A stretch of DNA of 64,000 nucleotides from JAVDCA01 sp963819385 (GTDB lineage: Bacteria > Pseudomonadota > Alphaproteobacteria > Rhizobiales > Xanthobacteraceae). Positions 26,413 through 33,636 of this stretch are shown here, piece by piece. The position numbers and the translations under genes are program-made. Position 1 is the stretch's first letter. Each line of letters begins with the position of its first letter. The stretch lies in the NCBI GenBank assembly GCA_963819385.1, contig CAWFVV010000004.1:62001-126000 (forward strand), read 5' to 3'. The notes under the pieces were generated by a model. That model searched no databases and was not told the DNA's origin. It worked only from the letters and a program-made list of their open reading frames with translations.

Positions 26413-27288
26413 ATGACCGTCCGTCCGCGCCGCAGCATGCTCTACATGCCGGGTTCCAACGCGCGCGCGCTCGAGAAGGCGAGGACGCTGGCGGTCGACG
26501 GCGTGATCCTCGACCTCGAGGACGCGGTCGCGCCGGACGCCAAGGAGGCGGCGCGCGCGCAGGTGACGCAGGCCGTGCGCGCCGGCGGGTTCGGCCACCG
26601 CGAGGTGCTGATCCGCACCAACGCGCTCGACACGCCGTGGTTCGCGGCCGACTTCGAGGCCGCGACCGCGGCGCGGCCCGACGGCGTGCTGGTGCCGAAG
26701 ATCTCGACGCGCGACCAGATCGAGATGATCGGCCAGCGGCTGCTCGACACCCACGCGGACCATCACGTGCGGCTGTGGGCGATGATCGAGACGCCGGCCG
26801 CGATCTTCAACATCCGCGAGCTCGCGGCCGAGGCGCGGGATTTGGAGAGCCGGCTCGCCGGCTTCGTGATCGGCACCAACGATCTCGCCAAGGAGACGCG
26901 CGCCCGCATCGTGCCGGGCCGCGCGCCGATGGTGTCGTGGCTGGCAAGCTGCGTGCTCGCCGCGCACGCCTACGGCATCGACGTGCTCGACAGCGTCTAC
27001 AACGACATCGCCGACACGGCCGGCTTTGCAGCCGAGTGCGCGCAGGCGCGCGACATGGGCTTCGACGGCAAGACGCTCATTCACCCGAGCCAGATCGAGC
27101 CGTGCAACGCCGCATTCTCGCCCGCGCCCGATGAAGTGGCGCAGGCACGCAAGATGATCGCGGCGTTCGACCGGCCCGAGAACGCCGGCAAAGGCGTCGT
27201 GCAGATCGACGGCCGCATGGTCGAGCGCATGCATGCCGAGATGGCGCGGCGGACGGTGGCGATCGCGGAGGCGATTGCGAGAAGGTGA
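26413..27288 (+). CDS. HpcH/HpaI (CitE-like) CoA-ester lyase or malyl-CoA thioesterase
   Basis: Cytoplasmic enzyme of 291 residues with the CitE-like TIM barrel. PRRSMLYMPGSNARALEKARTL, the metal-binding ILDLEDAVAPDAKEAAR, VLIRTNALDTPWF, the catalytic region LWAMIETPAAIFNIRE and GFDGKTLIHPSQIEPCN are all present. Relatives cleave malyl-CoA, beta-methylmalyl-CoA or citramalyl-CoA, or hydrolyse (S)-malyl-CoA (Mcl2 of the ethylmalonyl-CoA pathway). Given the mesaconyl-CoA hydratase at 5.8 kb, the last is attractive but not shown. It stands alone in its orientation. Confidence 0.85.
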   Translation: MTVRPRRSMLYMPGSNARALEKARTLAVDGVILDLEDAVAPDAKEAARAQVTQAVRAGGFGHREVLIRTNALDTPWFAADFEAATAARPDGVLVPKISTRDQIEMIGQRLLDTHADHHVRLWAMIETPAAIFNIRELAAEARDLESRLAGFVIGTNDLAKETRARIVPGRAPMVSWLASCVLAAHAYGIDVLDSVYNDIADTAGFAAECAQARDMGFDGKTLIHPSQIEPCNAAFSPAPDEVAQARKMIAAFDRPENAGKGVVQIDGRMVERMHAEMARRTVAIAEAIARR

Positions 27289-27644
27289 GCCATGCGGAAA
27301 GTTCGCGACAGCGCACAGTGGGCATCCGTTGAATTAATTGAGTCTTCTAGGTTCGTTCTGCCAACTTGCCTCCGACCGACTGATCATCGGAGAGCGGCGC
27401 CGTTGATTCTGTTCAGATTTCGCCGAATGGCTTTGTTCTGCAGTTTCGGTGACGACGTGGGTTGATGTAGTACGTCATGCGCGAAAAGCATGGCCTGGCA
27501 CGCCGCTTCCCCGGATTACGCTTCGCTCCATCCGGGCTACGATTGCGCTAATGGTGGTGAGGTCAAAGAACAAATTTACGTCATGGCCGGGCTTGGCCCG
27601 GGCATGACGGAGTCAAAGGCAACGATTGATCGCGGCGTGAAGCG
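27289..27644. other. Intergenic region with short repeats
   Basis: No gene seen. It is less GC-rich than its surroundings (for example 27315-27430). A short GGATTACGCTTCGCTCCATC repeat fragment is at 27512-27531, and a compact palindrome CGTCATGGCCGGGC/GCCCGGGCATGACG spans 27580-27609. The palindrome is downstream of both the CitE-like gene and leuD (convergent), so it may act as a terminator. Confidence 0.5.
27580..27609. repeat. Palindromic repeat (GTCATGGCCGGGC type), short form
   Basis: A 30-base near-perfect palindrome, CGTCATGGCCGGGC then TT then GGCCCGGGCATGACG. It looks like a minimal form of the repeats at 14405-14485 and 43631-43750, with the middle removed. It lies 36 bases past the leuD stop. 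Confidence 0.65.
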
Positions 27645-28250
27645 TCACACCCACGGCCGCTCGGCCTTGACCTTCGACTCGTAGCCGTCGATCTGGCCCT
27701 GCTTGACCTTGGTGAGGCCGATGTCGTCGAGGCCGTTGAGCAGGCAGTGCTTGCGGTGCGCATCGATCTCGAACTTGACCACGCCGCCATCGGGGCCGCG
27801 GATCTCCTGCTTCGCGAGATCGATCGAGAGCGTCGCGTTGGCGCCGCGGTCGGCGTCGTCGAACAGCTTCTCGAGATCCTCGGGGCTCACCTTGATGGGC
27901 AGCACGCCGTTCTTGAAGCAGTTGTTGTAGAAGATGTCGCCGAACGAGGTCGAGATGACGGCGCGGACGCCGAAGTCGAGCAGCGCCCACGGCGCATGCT
28001 CGCGCGAGGAGCCGCAGCCGAAATTGTCGCCCGCAACGATGATCTTGGCGTTGCGATAGGCCGGCTTGTTGAGGACGAAATCCGGATTCTCGCTGCCATC
28101 GTCGCGGAAGCGCTTCTCCGAGAACAGGCCCTTGCCGAGGCCGGTGCGCTTGATCGTCTTGAGGTACTGCTTGGGGATGATCGCGTCGGTATCGACGTTG
28201 ATCTGCTTGATCGGCGCCGCCACGCCTTCGAGCACGGTGAACTTGTCCAT
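27645..28250 (-). CDS. leuD: 3-isopropylmalate dehydratase small subunit
   Basis: Small subunit of isopropylmalate isomerase, 201 residues, normal length. It carries the swivelling domain that completes the LeuC active site. AAPIKQINVDTDAIIPKQYLKTI, the substrate-binding GDNFGCGSSREHAPWALLDFG and SFGDIFYNNCFKNGVLPI are diagnostic. leuC lies 1 kb upstream on the same strand, separated by a metallopeptidase gene and a small divergent gene. A palindrome at 28278-28326 is just upstream of the start. Confidence 0.95.
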   Translation of the reverse strand: MDKFTVLEGVAAPIKQINVDTDAIIPKQYLKTIKRTGLGKGLFSEKRFRDDGSENPDFVLNKPAYRNAKIIVAGDNFGCGSSREHAPWALLDFGVRAVISTSFGDIFYNNCFKNGVLPIKVSPEDLEKLFDDADRGANATLSIDLAKQEIRGPDGGVVKFEIDAHRKHCLLNGLDDIGLTKVKQGQIDGYESKVKAERPWV

Positions 28251-28277
28251 GGCCTGCGATCCCTCGCGCTCTTGTTA

Positions 28278-28326
28278 GAGCATGATCTTTTCCGAAATCC
28301 GGTGTCCACTTTTCGGGATCATGCTC
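28278..28326. repeat. Palindromic repeat (GAGCATGATC family), copy 1
   Basis: Opens GAGCATGATCTTTTCCGAAA and closes TTTTCGGGATCATGCTC, an imperfect 49-base palindrome around CCGGTGTCC. This element is widespread in Bradyrhizobium-like genomes. It lies 27 bases upstream of leuD. A second copy in the opposite orientation is at 39993-40041. Confidence 0.75.
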
Positions 28327-28402
28327 CAGACGTTCCGGACACGTTGATAGCGTCGTTGTATCCGGGGTCAAGTCCCTGAAAGACGGGTGCTTTTTGTACT
28401 CC

Positions 28403-28837
28403 TCAGCCCGCCGCGCGCTCGATGTCGTGCATGTCGTCGTCGGACAGGCCGAAGTGGTGGCCGATCTCGTGCACCAGCACGTGGGCGACGATCGCGCCCA
28501 GCGTCTCGTCGTGCTCGGCCCAGTAGTCGAGGATCGGCCGGCGGTAGAGCCAGATCATGTTCGGCATCTGCACGGGCGCGCTGTCATGGCGGAACGGCAG
28601 GCCGACGCCCTGGAAGAGGCCGAGCAGGTCGAACTCGCTTTCGGCGCCCAGGTGGTCGAGCACCTCGTCGGTCGGAAAATCCTCGACGCGGATGACGAGA
28701 TCCTTGCACAGGACGCGGAACTGATCCGGCAGGCGTGCGAAGACGTCGCCAGCGAGCAGCTCCAGCTCGTCGAGCGAGGGTGCCTTGCGCGGACGCCAGG
28801 CAAGCGGATCGGTATCGTCGGACGGTTGCGACGCCAT
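28403..28837 (-). CDS. Zinicin-like metallopeptidase family protein
   Basis: Cytoplasmic protein of 144 residues with the zinc-peptidase motif H123-E124-I-G-H127 (LVHEIGHHFGLSDDDMHDIE) near the C-terminus, where the following acidic residues could supply a third ligand. The preceding NMIWLYRRPILDYWAEHDETLGAIVAHV is typical of the minimal metallopeptidase family often annotated DUF1025 or zinicin-like. I chose ATG 28837; upstream ATGs in frame overlap the divergent small gene. Substrates are unknown. Confidence 0.85.
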   Translation of the reverse strand: MASQPSDDTDPLAWRPRKAPSLDELELLAGDVFARLPDQFRVLCKDLVIRVEDFPTDEVLDHLGAESEFDLLGLFQGVGLPFRHDSAPVQMPNMIWLYRRPILDYWAEHDETLGAIVAHVLVHEIGHHFGLSDDDMHDIERAAG

Positions 28838-28897
28838 CGGCGTGTTGTAGGCGAGAGCCAAGGCCGATACCATGGCGATGCAGACGAGAGGCATAAG

Positions 28898-29140
28898 ATG
28901 CGTTGGCGTGGCGGAGCGGGATTGCTGGCAGCGGCGGGCATCGCCCTTGCCGCGATCGTGGCGGATGCAGCGACGGTGGCGGCGCAGGACACCGCACCGC
29001 CGCCGCGCGCGCGGCCGCACATCAAGGTCTATCCGCTGAGCCACTATTACCGGAAGTGCGACTTCTGGCTCGCGGTCGAGCACCGCCCGAGCGGCGACGT
29101 GATCACGCCGCAGCAGAAATGCGTGTGGGCGCTGCGGTAG
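28898..29140 (+). CDS. Small secreted protein of unknown function
   Basis: Protein of 80 residues: a signal peptide (MRWRGGAGLLAAAGIALAAI, cleavage near VAAQ) and a short mature part with two cysteines (YRKCDFWLAVEHR and QQKCVWALR). Codons end strongly in G or C, supporting a real gene. It diverges from the metallopeptidase gene. No family is recognised. Confidence 0.65.
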   Translation: MRWRGGAGLLAAAGIALAAIVADAATVAAQDTAPPPRARPHIKVYPLSHYYRKCDFWLAVEHRPSGDVITPQQKCVWALR

Positions 29141-29178
29141 CGAAAAAGGAACGCCGTCATCGTTCGCGCAAGCGGACG

Positions 29179-29269
29179 CGTAGGATGGGTTGAGACCGAA
29201 GGCCGAAACCCATCCTCTATGAGCACGCCGTTGAAGCGATGGGTTTCGCTTCGCTCAACCCATCCTACG
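29179..29269. repeat. Long inverted repeat (GTAGGNTGGGT family), copy 2
   Basis: Starts CGTAGGATGGGTTGAG and ends CTCAACCCATCCTACG, exact inverted ends, with inner GGCCGAAACCCATC and GATGGGTTTCGC also inverted. It fills the convergent gap between the small secreted gene and leuC and may end both transcripts. Confidence 0.75.
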
Positions 29270-29289
29270 ATTTACGCGAGGTCGGCGGC

Positions 29290-30696
29290 TTACTTCCACG
29301 TCCGCACGTCGACGAACTTGCCGGCAATCGCCGCCGCCGCCGCCATCGCGGGCGACACCAGGTGGGTGCGGCCCTTGTAGCCCTGGCGGCCCTCGAAATT
29401 GCGGTTCGAGGTCGACGCGCAGCGCTCGCCCGGCGCGAGCTTGTCCGGGTTCATGGCGAGACACATGGAGCAGCCCGGCTCGCGCCACTCGAAGCCGGCC
29501 GCGACGAAGATCTTGTCGAGGCCTTCGGCCTCGGCCTGCTCCTTCACGATGCCGGAGCCCGGGACCACCATGGCGTTGACGTTGGCGTTCTTGGTCTTGC
29601 CCTCGATCATCTTGGCGGCGGCGCGCAGGTCCTCAAGCCGGCCGTTGGTGCACGAGCCGATGAACACGCGGTCGATCGCGATGTCGGTGATCTTCTCGCC
29701 GCCGTTGAGGCCCATGTACTTGAGCGACGTCTCGGCGGCCTGGCGCTTCTTGTCGTCGGTGAGCTCGGACGGCACCGGCACGCGGCCCGTGATCGAGATC
29801 ACCTGCTCGGGGCTGGTGCCCCAGGTGACGAGCGGCGGCAGGTTGGCGGCATCGAGCTTCACCTCGCGATCGAACGCCGCGCCCTCGTCCGAGCGCAGCG
29901 TGTCCCAGTAGCGCAGCGCCTTGTCCCAGTCGGCGCCCATCGGCGACTTCGGGCGACCCTTGAGATATTCGTAGACCTTCTCGTCGGGCGCGATGAAGCC
30001 GGCCTTGGCGCCGCCTTCGACCGACATGTTGCACACCGTCATGCGGCCTTCGATCGACAGCGCGCGGATCGCTTCGCCGGCATATTCGAGCGCGTAGCCG
30101 GTGCCGCCCGCGGTGCCGATCTCGCCGATGATGGCGAGGATGATGTCCTTGGCGGTCACGCCATCGGGCAGCTTGCCGTCGACGACGGCGCGCATGTTCT
30201 TCGACTTCGATTGGATCAGCGTCTGCGTCGCGAGCACGTGCTCGACCTCGGACGTGCCGATGCCGTACGCGAGCGCGCCGAACGCGCCGTGCGTCGCGGT
30301 GTGGCTGTCGCCGCACACCACCGTGGTGCCGGGCAGCGTGAAGCCCTGCTCGGGGCCGATGATGTGCACGATGCCCTGGCGGCGATCGAACTCGTCGTAA
30401 TATTCGAGATCGAAATACTTGGCGTTCTCGGCCAGATACGCGATCTGCGCCTCGCTCTCGGGATCCGGATTGGGCAGGTTGCGGTTGGTGGTCGGCACGT
30501 TGTGATCGACCACGCACAGCGTCTTGTCGGGCGCGTGCACCTTGCGGCCGGCGAGGCGCAGTCCCTCGAACGCCTGCGGGCTCGTCACCTCATGCACGAG
30601 ATGGCGATCGATGTAGATCAGGCAGGTTCCATCCGGCTGCTCGTCGACCAGATGGTCGGCCCAGATCTTGTCGTAGAGGGTACGCGGCTTTGCCAT
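29290..30696 (-). CDS. leuC: 3-isopropylmalate dehydratase large subunit
   Basis: 4Fe-4S subunit of isopropylmalate isomerase, 468 residues, normal length. The cluster cysteines lie in VFIGSCTNGRLEDLR and EPGCSMCLAMN, and the substrate region GDSHTATHGAFGALAYGIGTSEVEHV is present. The N-terminus RTLYDKIWADHLVDEQPDGTCLIYIDRHLVHEVTSPQAFEGLR is standard. It lies downstream of rplS and the ffh operon on the same strand, the usual Rhizobiales order, with a small gene and a repeat in between. Confidence 0.95.
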   Translation of the reverse strand: MAKPRTLYDKIWADHLVDEQPDGTCLIYIDRHLVHEVTSPQAFEGLRLAGRKVHAPDKTLCVVDHNVPTTNRNLPNPDPESEAQIAYLAENAKYFDLEYYDEFDRRQGIVHIIGPEQGFTLPGTTVVCGDSHTATHGAFGALAYGIGTSEVEHVLATQTLIQSKSKNMRAVVDGKLPDGVTAKDIILAIIGEIGTAGGTGYALEYAGEAIRALSIEGRMTVCNMSVEGGAKAGFIAPDEKVYEYLKGRPKSPMGADWDKALRYWDTLRSDEGAAFDREVKLDAANLPPLVTWGTSPEQVISITGRVPVPSELTDDKKRQAAETSLKYMGLNGGEKITDIAIDRVFIGSCTNGRLEDLRAAAKMIEGKTKNANVNAMVVPGSGIVKEQAEAEGLDKIFVAAGFEWREPGCSMCLAMNPDKLAPGERCASTSNRNFEGRQGYKGRTHLVSPAMAAAAAIAGKFVDVRTWK

Positions 30697-30728
30697 TGCG
30701 GATGGTCCTGTCGGGCGTTGTCTATTTT

Positions 30729-30803
30729 GCGCATATCCTTGTCGGCGAACCGGGATCCACCCCGGATCAAGTCCGGGGCAGGCTTTCGCCGGGATATATG
30801 CGC
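30729..30803. repeat. Palindromic repeat (TCGGCGAACCGG family), long form 1
   Basis: Starts GCGCATATCCTTGTCGGCGA and ends TTTCGCCGGGATATATGCGC, with an extra internal hairpin CCCCGGATC/GTCCGGGG absent from the short form at 26350. It lies just upstream of leuC. Confidence 0.75.
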
Positions 30804-31011
30804 TCCAGAAAGAGCGGAAAGTGTTTGGGACCTCGTGCGCGTGGCGTCAAGGCGATGATCGATCCGCCTGCCCTTCCGATCGCACATGGGCTGCCCCTCG
30901 GGGGGCGGCATCCGATCCCGCGCCTTTGCCGAAAGAATGAGCAGTCGCGTTTATTGCATTGCAACAATTAGCAAGCAATCATGCTGCGTCGCAGCAGCGG
31001 ATGATTTGCGC

Positions 31012-31266
31012 ATGCACGCCAAGTGGGACCTGCTGATCATGGCCGTTGCGGCCGCCGGCAGTTGGATGCTGGCCGAGAACAGCCACCGCATCGACCTCGG
31101 GGCGCCCGACGACGACGTGGTCGCGGTGGCGCCCACCACCTGCAGCGATGTCCGCGCCAGCCTCTACGACTTGAATCAGCCGACGATCATGACGGTCGAC
31201 GAGGGCTTCCAGGTCACCGGCGACAATGCCGGCCCGCCGGCGCCGTCCGGCTGCCCGAACGACTGA
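31012..31266 (+). CDS. Small exported or anchored protein of unknown function
   Basis: Protein of 84 residues: MHAKWDLLIMAVAAAGSWMLAENSHRIDLGAPDD with an N-terminal hydrophobic segment (about 6-20), then an acidic, proline-containing tail with two cysteines (TTCSDVR, SGCPND). Third codon positions are strongly G or C, so coding is likely although no family is recognised. Its stop is 4 bases from the rplS stop (convergent). Confidence 0.6.
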   Translation: MHAKWDLLIMAVAAAGSWMLAENSHRIDLGAPDDDVVAVAPTTCSDVRASLYDLNQPTIMTVDEGFQVTGDNAGPPAPSGCPND

Positions 31267-31270
31267 CGGA

Positions 31271-31675
31271 CTATTCCGCGGCCGTCTGCCCAGCGCCGTG
31301 CGCGCCATGCGCACCGTGCTCCTGGCGCTCGCCGATACGGGCCGACTTGCCGCGGCGCCCGCGCAGGTAATAGAGCTTGGCGCGACGCACCTTGCCGCGA
31401 CGCACGACCTTGATCGAGTTGATCATCGGCGAATGGAGCGGGAAGACACGCTCGACGCCCTCGCCGTACGAGATCTTGCGCACCGTGAAGTTCTCGTTGA
31501 GGCCCTGGCCGGCGCGGCCGATGCACACGCCCTCGTAGGCCTGCACGCGCGAGCGCTCGCCCTCGACCACCTTGACGTTGACGATCACGGTGTCGCCCGG
31601 GCCGAACTCGGGGATGTCCTTGCCGGCGGAAAGCTTCGCCACCTGCTCTTTTTCGAGCTCTTGGATCACGTTCAT
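31271..31675 (-). CDS. rplS: 50S ribosomal protein L19
   Basis: Ribosomal protein at the 30S-50S interface, 134 residues. MNVIQELEKEQVAKL, FGPGDTVIVNVKVVEGERSRVQAYEGVCI and VRRGKVRRAKLYYLRGRRGKSARI are diagnostic. The C-terminal tail ERQEHGAHGAHGAGQTAAE is a lineage-specific extension. Last gene of the ffh-rpsP-rimM-trmD-rplS cluster. Confidence 0.96.
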   Translation of the reverse strand: MNVIQELEKEQVAKLSAGKDIPEFGPGDTVIVNVKVVEGERSRVQAYEGVCIGRAGQGLNENFTVRKISYGEGVERVFPLHSPMINSIKVVRRGKVRRAKLYYLRGRRGKSARIGERQEHGAHGAHGAGQTAAE

Positions 31676-31791
31676 GGGATTTATCTCCGTCGGCTGCGCC
31701 CGGTCTCGGGCGTCCCGCCGCGCGTTTCGCCGGTGCTTCTACGCGAAAGTTTCGCCGTTGTCACGTGCCCGCGAAATAGTTGTGAATCCGG

Positions 31792-32490
31792 TCATTTCCC
31801 GGGCTTTTGGCCCGGGCGGCCGGCCCACAGGTCGGGCCGGCGCGCCGCCGTTAACCGCTCCGCCTCGGCCCGCCGCCAGGCCGCGACCTTGGCGTGGTCG
31901 CCCGACACTAATACCTCCGGGATCGCGTGCCCTTCCCAGACTTGTGGCCGGGTGTATTGCGGATACTCGAGCAGGCCGTCCGCGAAGCTCTCCTCGGCGG
32001 CCGAGCCCTCCGCGCCCATGACGCCCGGCAGCAGGCGCACGCAGGCGTCGATCAGCGCCATGGCGGCGATCTCGCCGCCGGAGAGCACGTAGTCGCCGAC
32101 CGAGACCTCCTCGAGGTTGCGGCCCGCGATGACGCGCTCGTCCACGCCCTCGAAGCGGCCGCACAGCAGGACCGCACCCTGCCTTTGCGCGAGTGTCGCG
32201 ACACGCGCCTGCGTCAGCGGCGCGCCGCGCGGGCTCATCAGAAGGCGCGGCCGATCATCCGTCGCGACGGCGTCGATCGCACGCGCGATCACGTCTGCCT
32301 TCATCACCATGCCGGGCCCGCCGCCGGCCGGCGTGTCGTCGACAGTGCGGTGCTTGTCGGACGCGTAGTCGCGCAGGTCGACGGTGTCGAGCACCCAGAT
32401 GCCCTTACTCCTCGCCTTGCCGGCGAGGCTGACGCCGAGCGGGCCCGGGAACATCTCGGGGAAGATGGTGATGACGCTGGCGCGCCACAT
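31792..32490 (-). CDS. trmD: tRNA (guanine-N1)-methyltransferase
   Basis: Methylates G37 next to the anticodon to prevent frameshifting; 232 residues. The trefoil-knot SPOUT signature is visible: PAGGGPGMVMK, LLMSPRGAPLTQ, LLCGRFEGVDERVIAGRNLEEVSVGDYVLSGGEIAAM, and LLEYPQYTRPQVWEG. It lies between rimM and rplS, the standard order. A strong hairpin (32532-32561) precedes it. Confidence 0.96.
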   Translation of the reverse strand: MWRASVITIFPEMFPGPLGVSLAGKARSKGIWVLDTVDLRDYASDKHRTVDDTPAGGGPGMVMKADVIARAIDAVATDDRPRLLMSPRGAPLTQARVATLAQRQGAVLLCGRFEGVDERVIAGRNLEEVSVGDYVLSGGEIAAMALIDACVRLLPGVMGAEGSAAEESFADGLLEYPQYTRPQVWEGHAIPEVLVSGDHAKVAAWRRAEAERLTAARRPDLWAGRPGQKPGK

Positions 32491-32531
32491 GGGCGGCTAG
32501 CTCCGCGCCTGCCGCCGGCACAGCGGTTGCG

Positions 32532-32561
32532 CTCCCTCTCCCCGCAAGCGGGGAGAGGGAG
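32532..32561. repeat. Perfect hairpin between rimM and trmD
   Basis: Arms CTCCCTCTCCCCGC and GCGGGGAGAGGGAG (14 bases, perfect) around AA, in the 101-base gap within the ribosomal operon. There is no T-tract, so it is more likely an mRNA-processing or stability element than a terminator. It uses the same C-rich core as the compound repeats. Confidence 0.7.
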
Positions 32562-32591
32562 AGCGGCCGCTGTGCGCGCGATTTTGCCTCA

Positions 32592-33128
32592 TCACGGCGT
32601 CTCTGAATTTGTTGCAGACTCGAAAGCCTCGGTCGCCACCACGATCCGTCCACCCGCCACGTCGATCTGCGGCACGGCATCTTGGGTGAACGGCAGCATC
32701 ACGGTGTCGTTCGCGTCGGCGCGGCGCACCTCGATGAGGTCGCCGGCGCCGAAATTATGCAGCGCGACGACGGTGCCGAGCGCGGCACCCGATGCATCGA
32801 CGACCGCGAGGCCGATCAGATCCGCGTGATAGAACTCGTCGCCGTCCGCGGGCGCCGGCAGGCGCGCGCGCGGGACGAACAGCTCGACGTTGCGCAGCAC
32901 CTCGGCGGCATTGCGGTCTGCCACGCCCTTGAGCCGCACGACGAAGAAATCCTTGGCGGGACGCAGCGTCTCGATCTCGATCACGCGCCCGTCGGCGGTC
33001 TCGAACGGCCCATAGTCGACGACGGCCGCCGGCTCGGCCGTGAACGACCACAGCCTCACCTCGCCACGCACGCCGTGGGCGGCGCCGAGCCGGGCGACGC
33101 AGATGCGCTGCTCCGCGTGCGCCGCCAC
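32592..33128 (-). CDS. rimM: 16S rRNA processing protein RimM
   Basis: Ribosome maturation factor for the 30S head, 178 residues. The N-terminal domain begins CVARLGAAHGVRGEVRLWSF, followed by RLKGVADRNAAEVLRNVELFVPR and the PRC-barrel DEFYHADLIGLAVVDASGAALGTV. It binds S19 in known systems. It lies 10 bases after rpsP, in the conserved operon. Confidence 0.95.
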   Translation of the reverse strand: MAAHAEQRICVARLGAAHGVRGEVRLWSFTAEPAAVVDYGPFETADGRVIEIETLRPAKDFFVVRLKGVADRNAAEVLRNVELFVPRARLPAPADGDEFYHADLIGLAVVDASGAALGTVVALHNFGAGDLIEVRRADANDTVMLPFTQDAVPQIDVAGGRIVVATEAFESATNSETP

Positions 33129-33138
33129 GGCTCAGGTG

Positions 33139-33498
33139 TCAGCTTGCGGCCGGCGCGGGCGCCGCACCACCGGCCTTGGCGGCCTCGGCACGCGCCTTGC
33201 GCTCCTTGCGCGGCACGGCCTTCTCGGGATTGTTGCGCGCCTCGCGCTTGGCGATGCCGGCAGCATCGAGGAAGCGCATGATGCGGTCGGACGGCTGCGC
33301 GCCCTTGGCGATCCAGGTCTTGACCTTCTCGAGGTCGAGCCTGAGGCGATCCTTATGGTCCTTGGGCAGCAGCGGATTGAAAAAGCCGAGCCGCTCGATG
33401 AAGCGGCCGTCGCGCGGGAAGCGGCTGTCGGCCGCCACGATGTGATAGACGGGCCGCTTCTTGGTGCCGGCGCGCGCCATGCGAAGAACAACTGGCAT
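33139..33498 (-). CDS. rpsP: 30S ribosomal protein S16
   Basis: Ribosomal protein of 119 residues: MPVVLRMARAGTKKRPVYHIVAADSRFPRDGRFIERLGFFNPL is unmistakable. A low-complexity basic and alanine-rich tail (KERKARAEAAKAGGAAPAPAAS) extends the C-terminus, as in many alphaproteobacteria. The start at 33498 is fixed by homology; a longer reading runs into the upstream repeat. Confidence 0.96.
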   Translation of the reverse strand: MPVVLRMARAGTKKRPVYHIVAADSRFPRDGRFIERLGFFNPLLPKDHKDRLRLDLEKVKTWIAKGAQPSDRIMRFLDAAGIAKREARNNPEKAVPRKERKARAEAAKAGGAAPAPAAS

Positions 33499-33528
33499 TT
33501 GGATTTTCCTTTCCTCGAATTCAGAGCT

Positions 33529-33633
33529 GTAGGGTGGGCAAAATCGCCCGGTAGGAGTCCGCCCGGTGGGCACGGCGCGTAGGCGATTTTGCCCACGCGG
33601 ACAGGCCGAATGACGCGCCTTTGCCCACCCTAT
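33529..33633. repeat. Long inverted repeat (GTAGGNTGGGC family), copy 3
   Basis: Starts GTAGGGTGGGCAAAATCGCC and ends CGCCTTTGCCCACCCTAT, with an inner GGCGATTTTGCCCACG repeat. It occupies the gap between ffh and rpsP, which are co-oriented, ending 3 bases from the ffh stop. Confidence 0.7.
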
Positions 33634-33636
33634 GGT

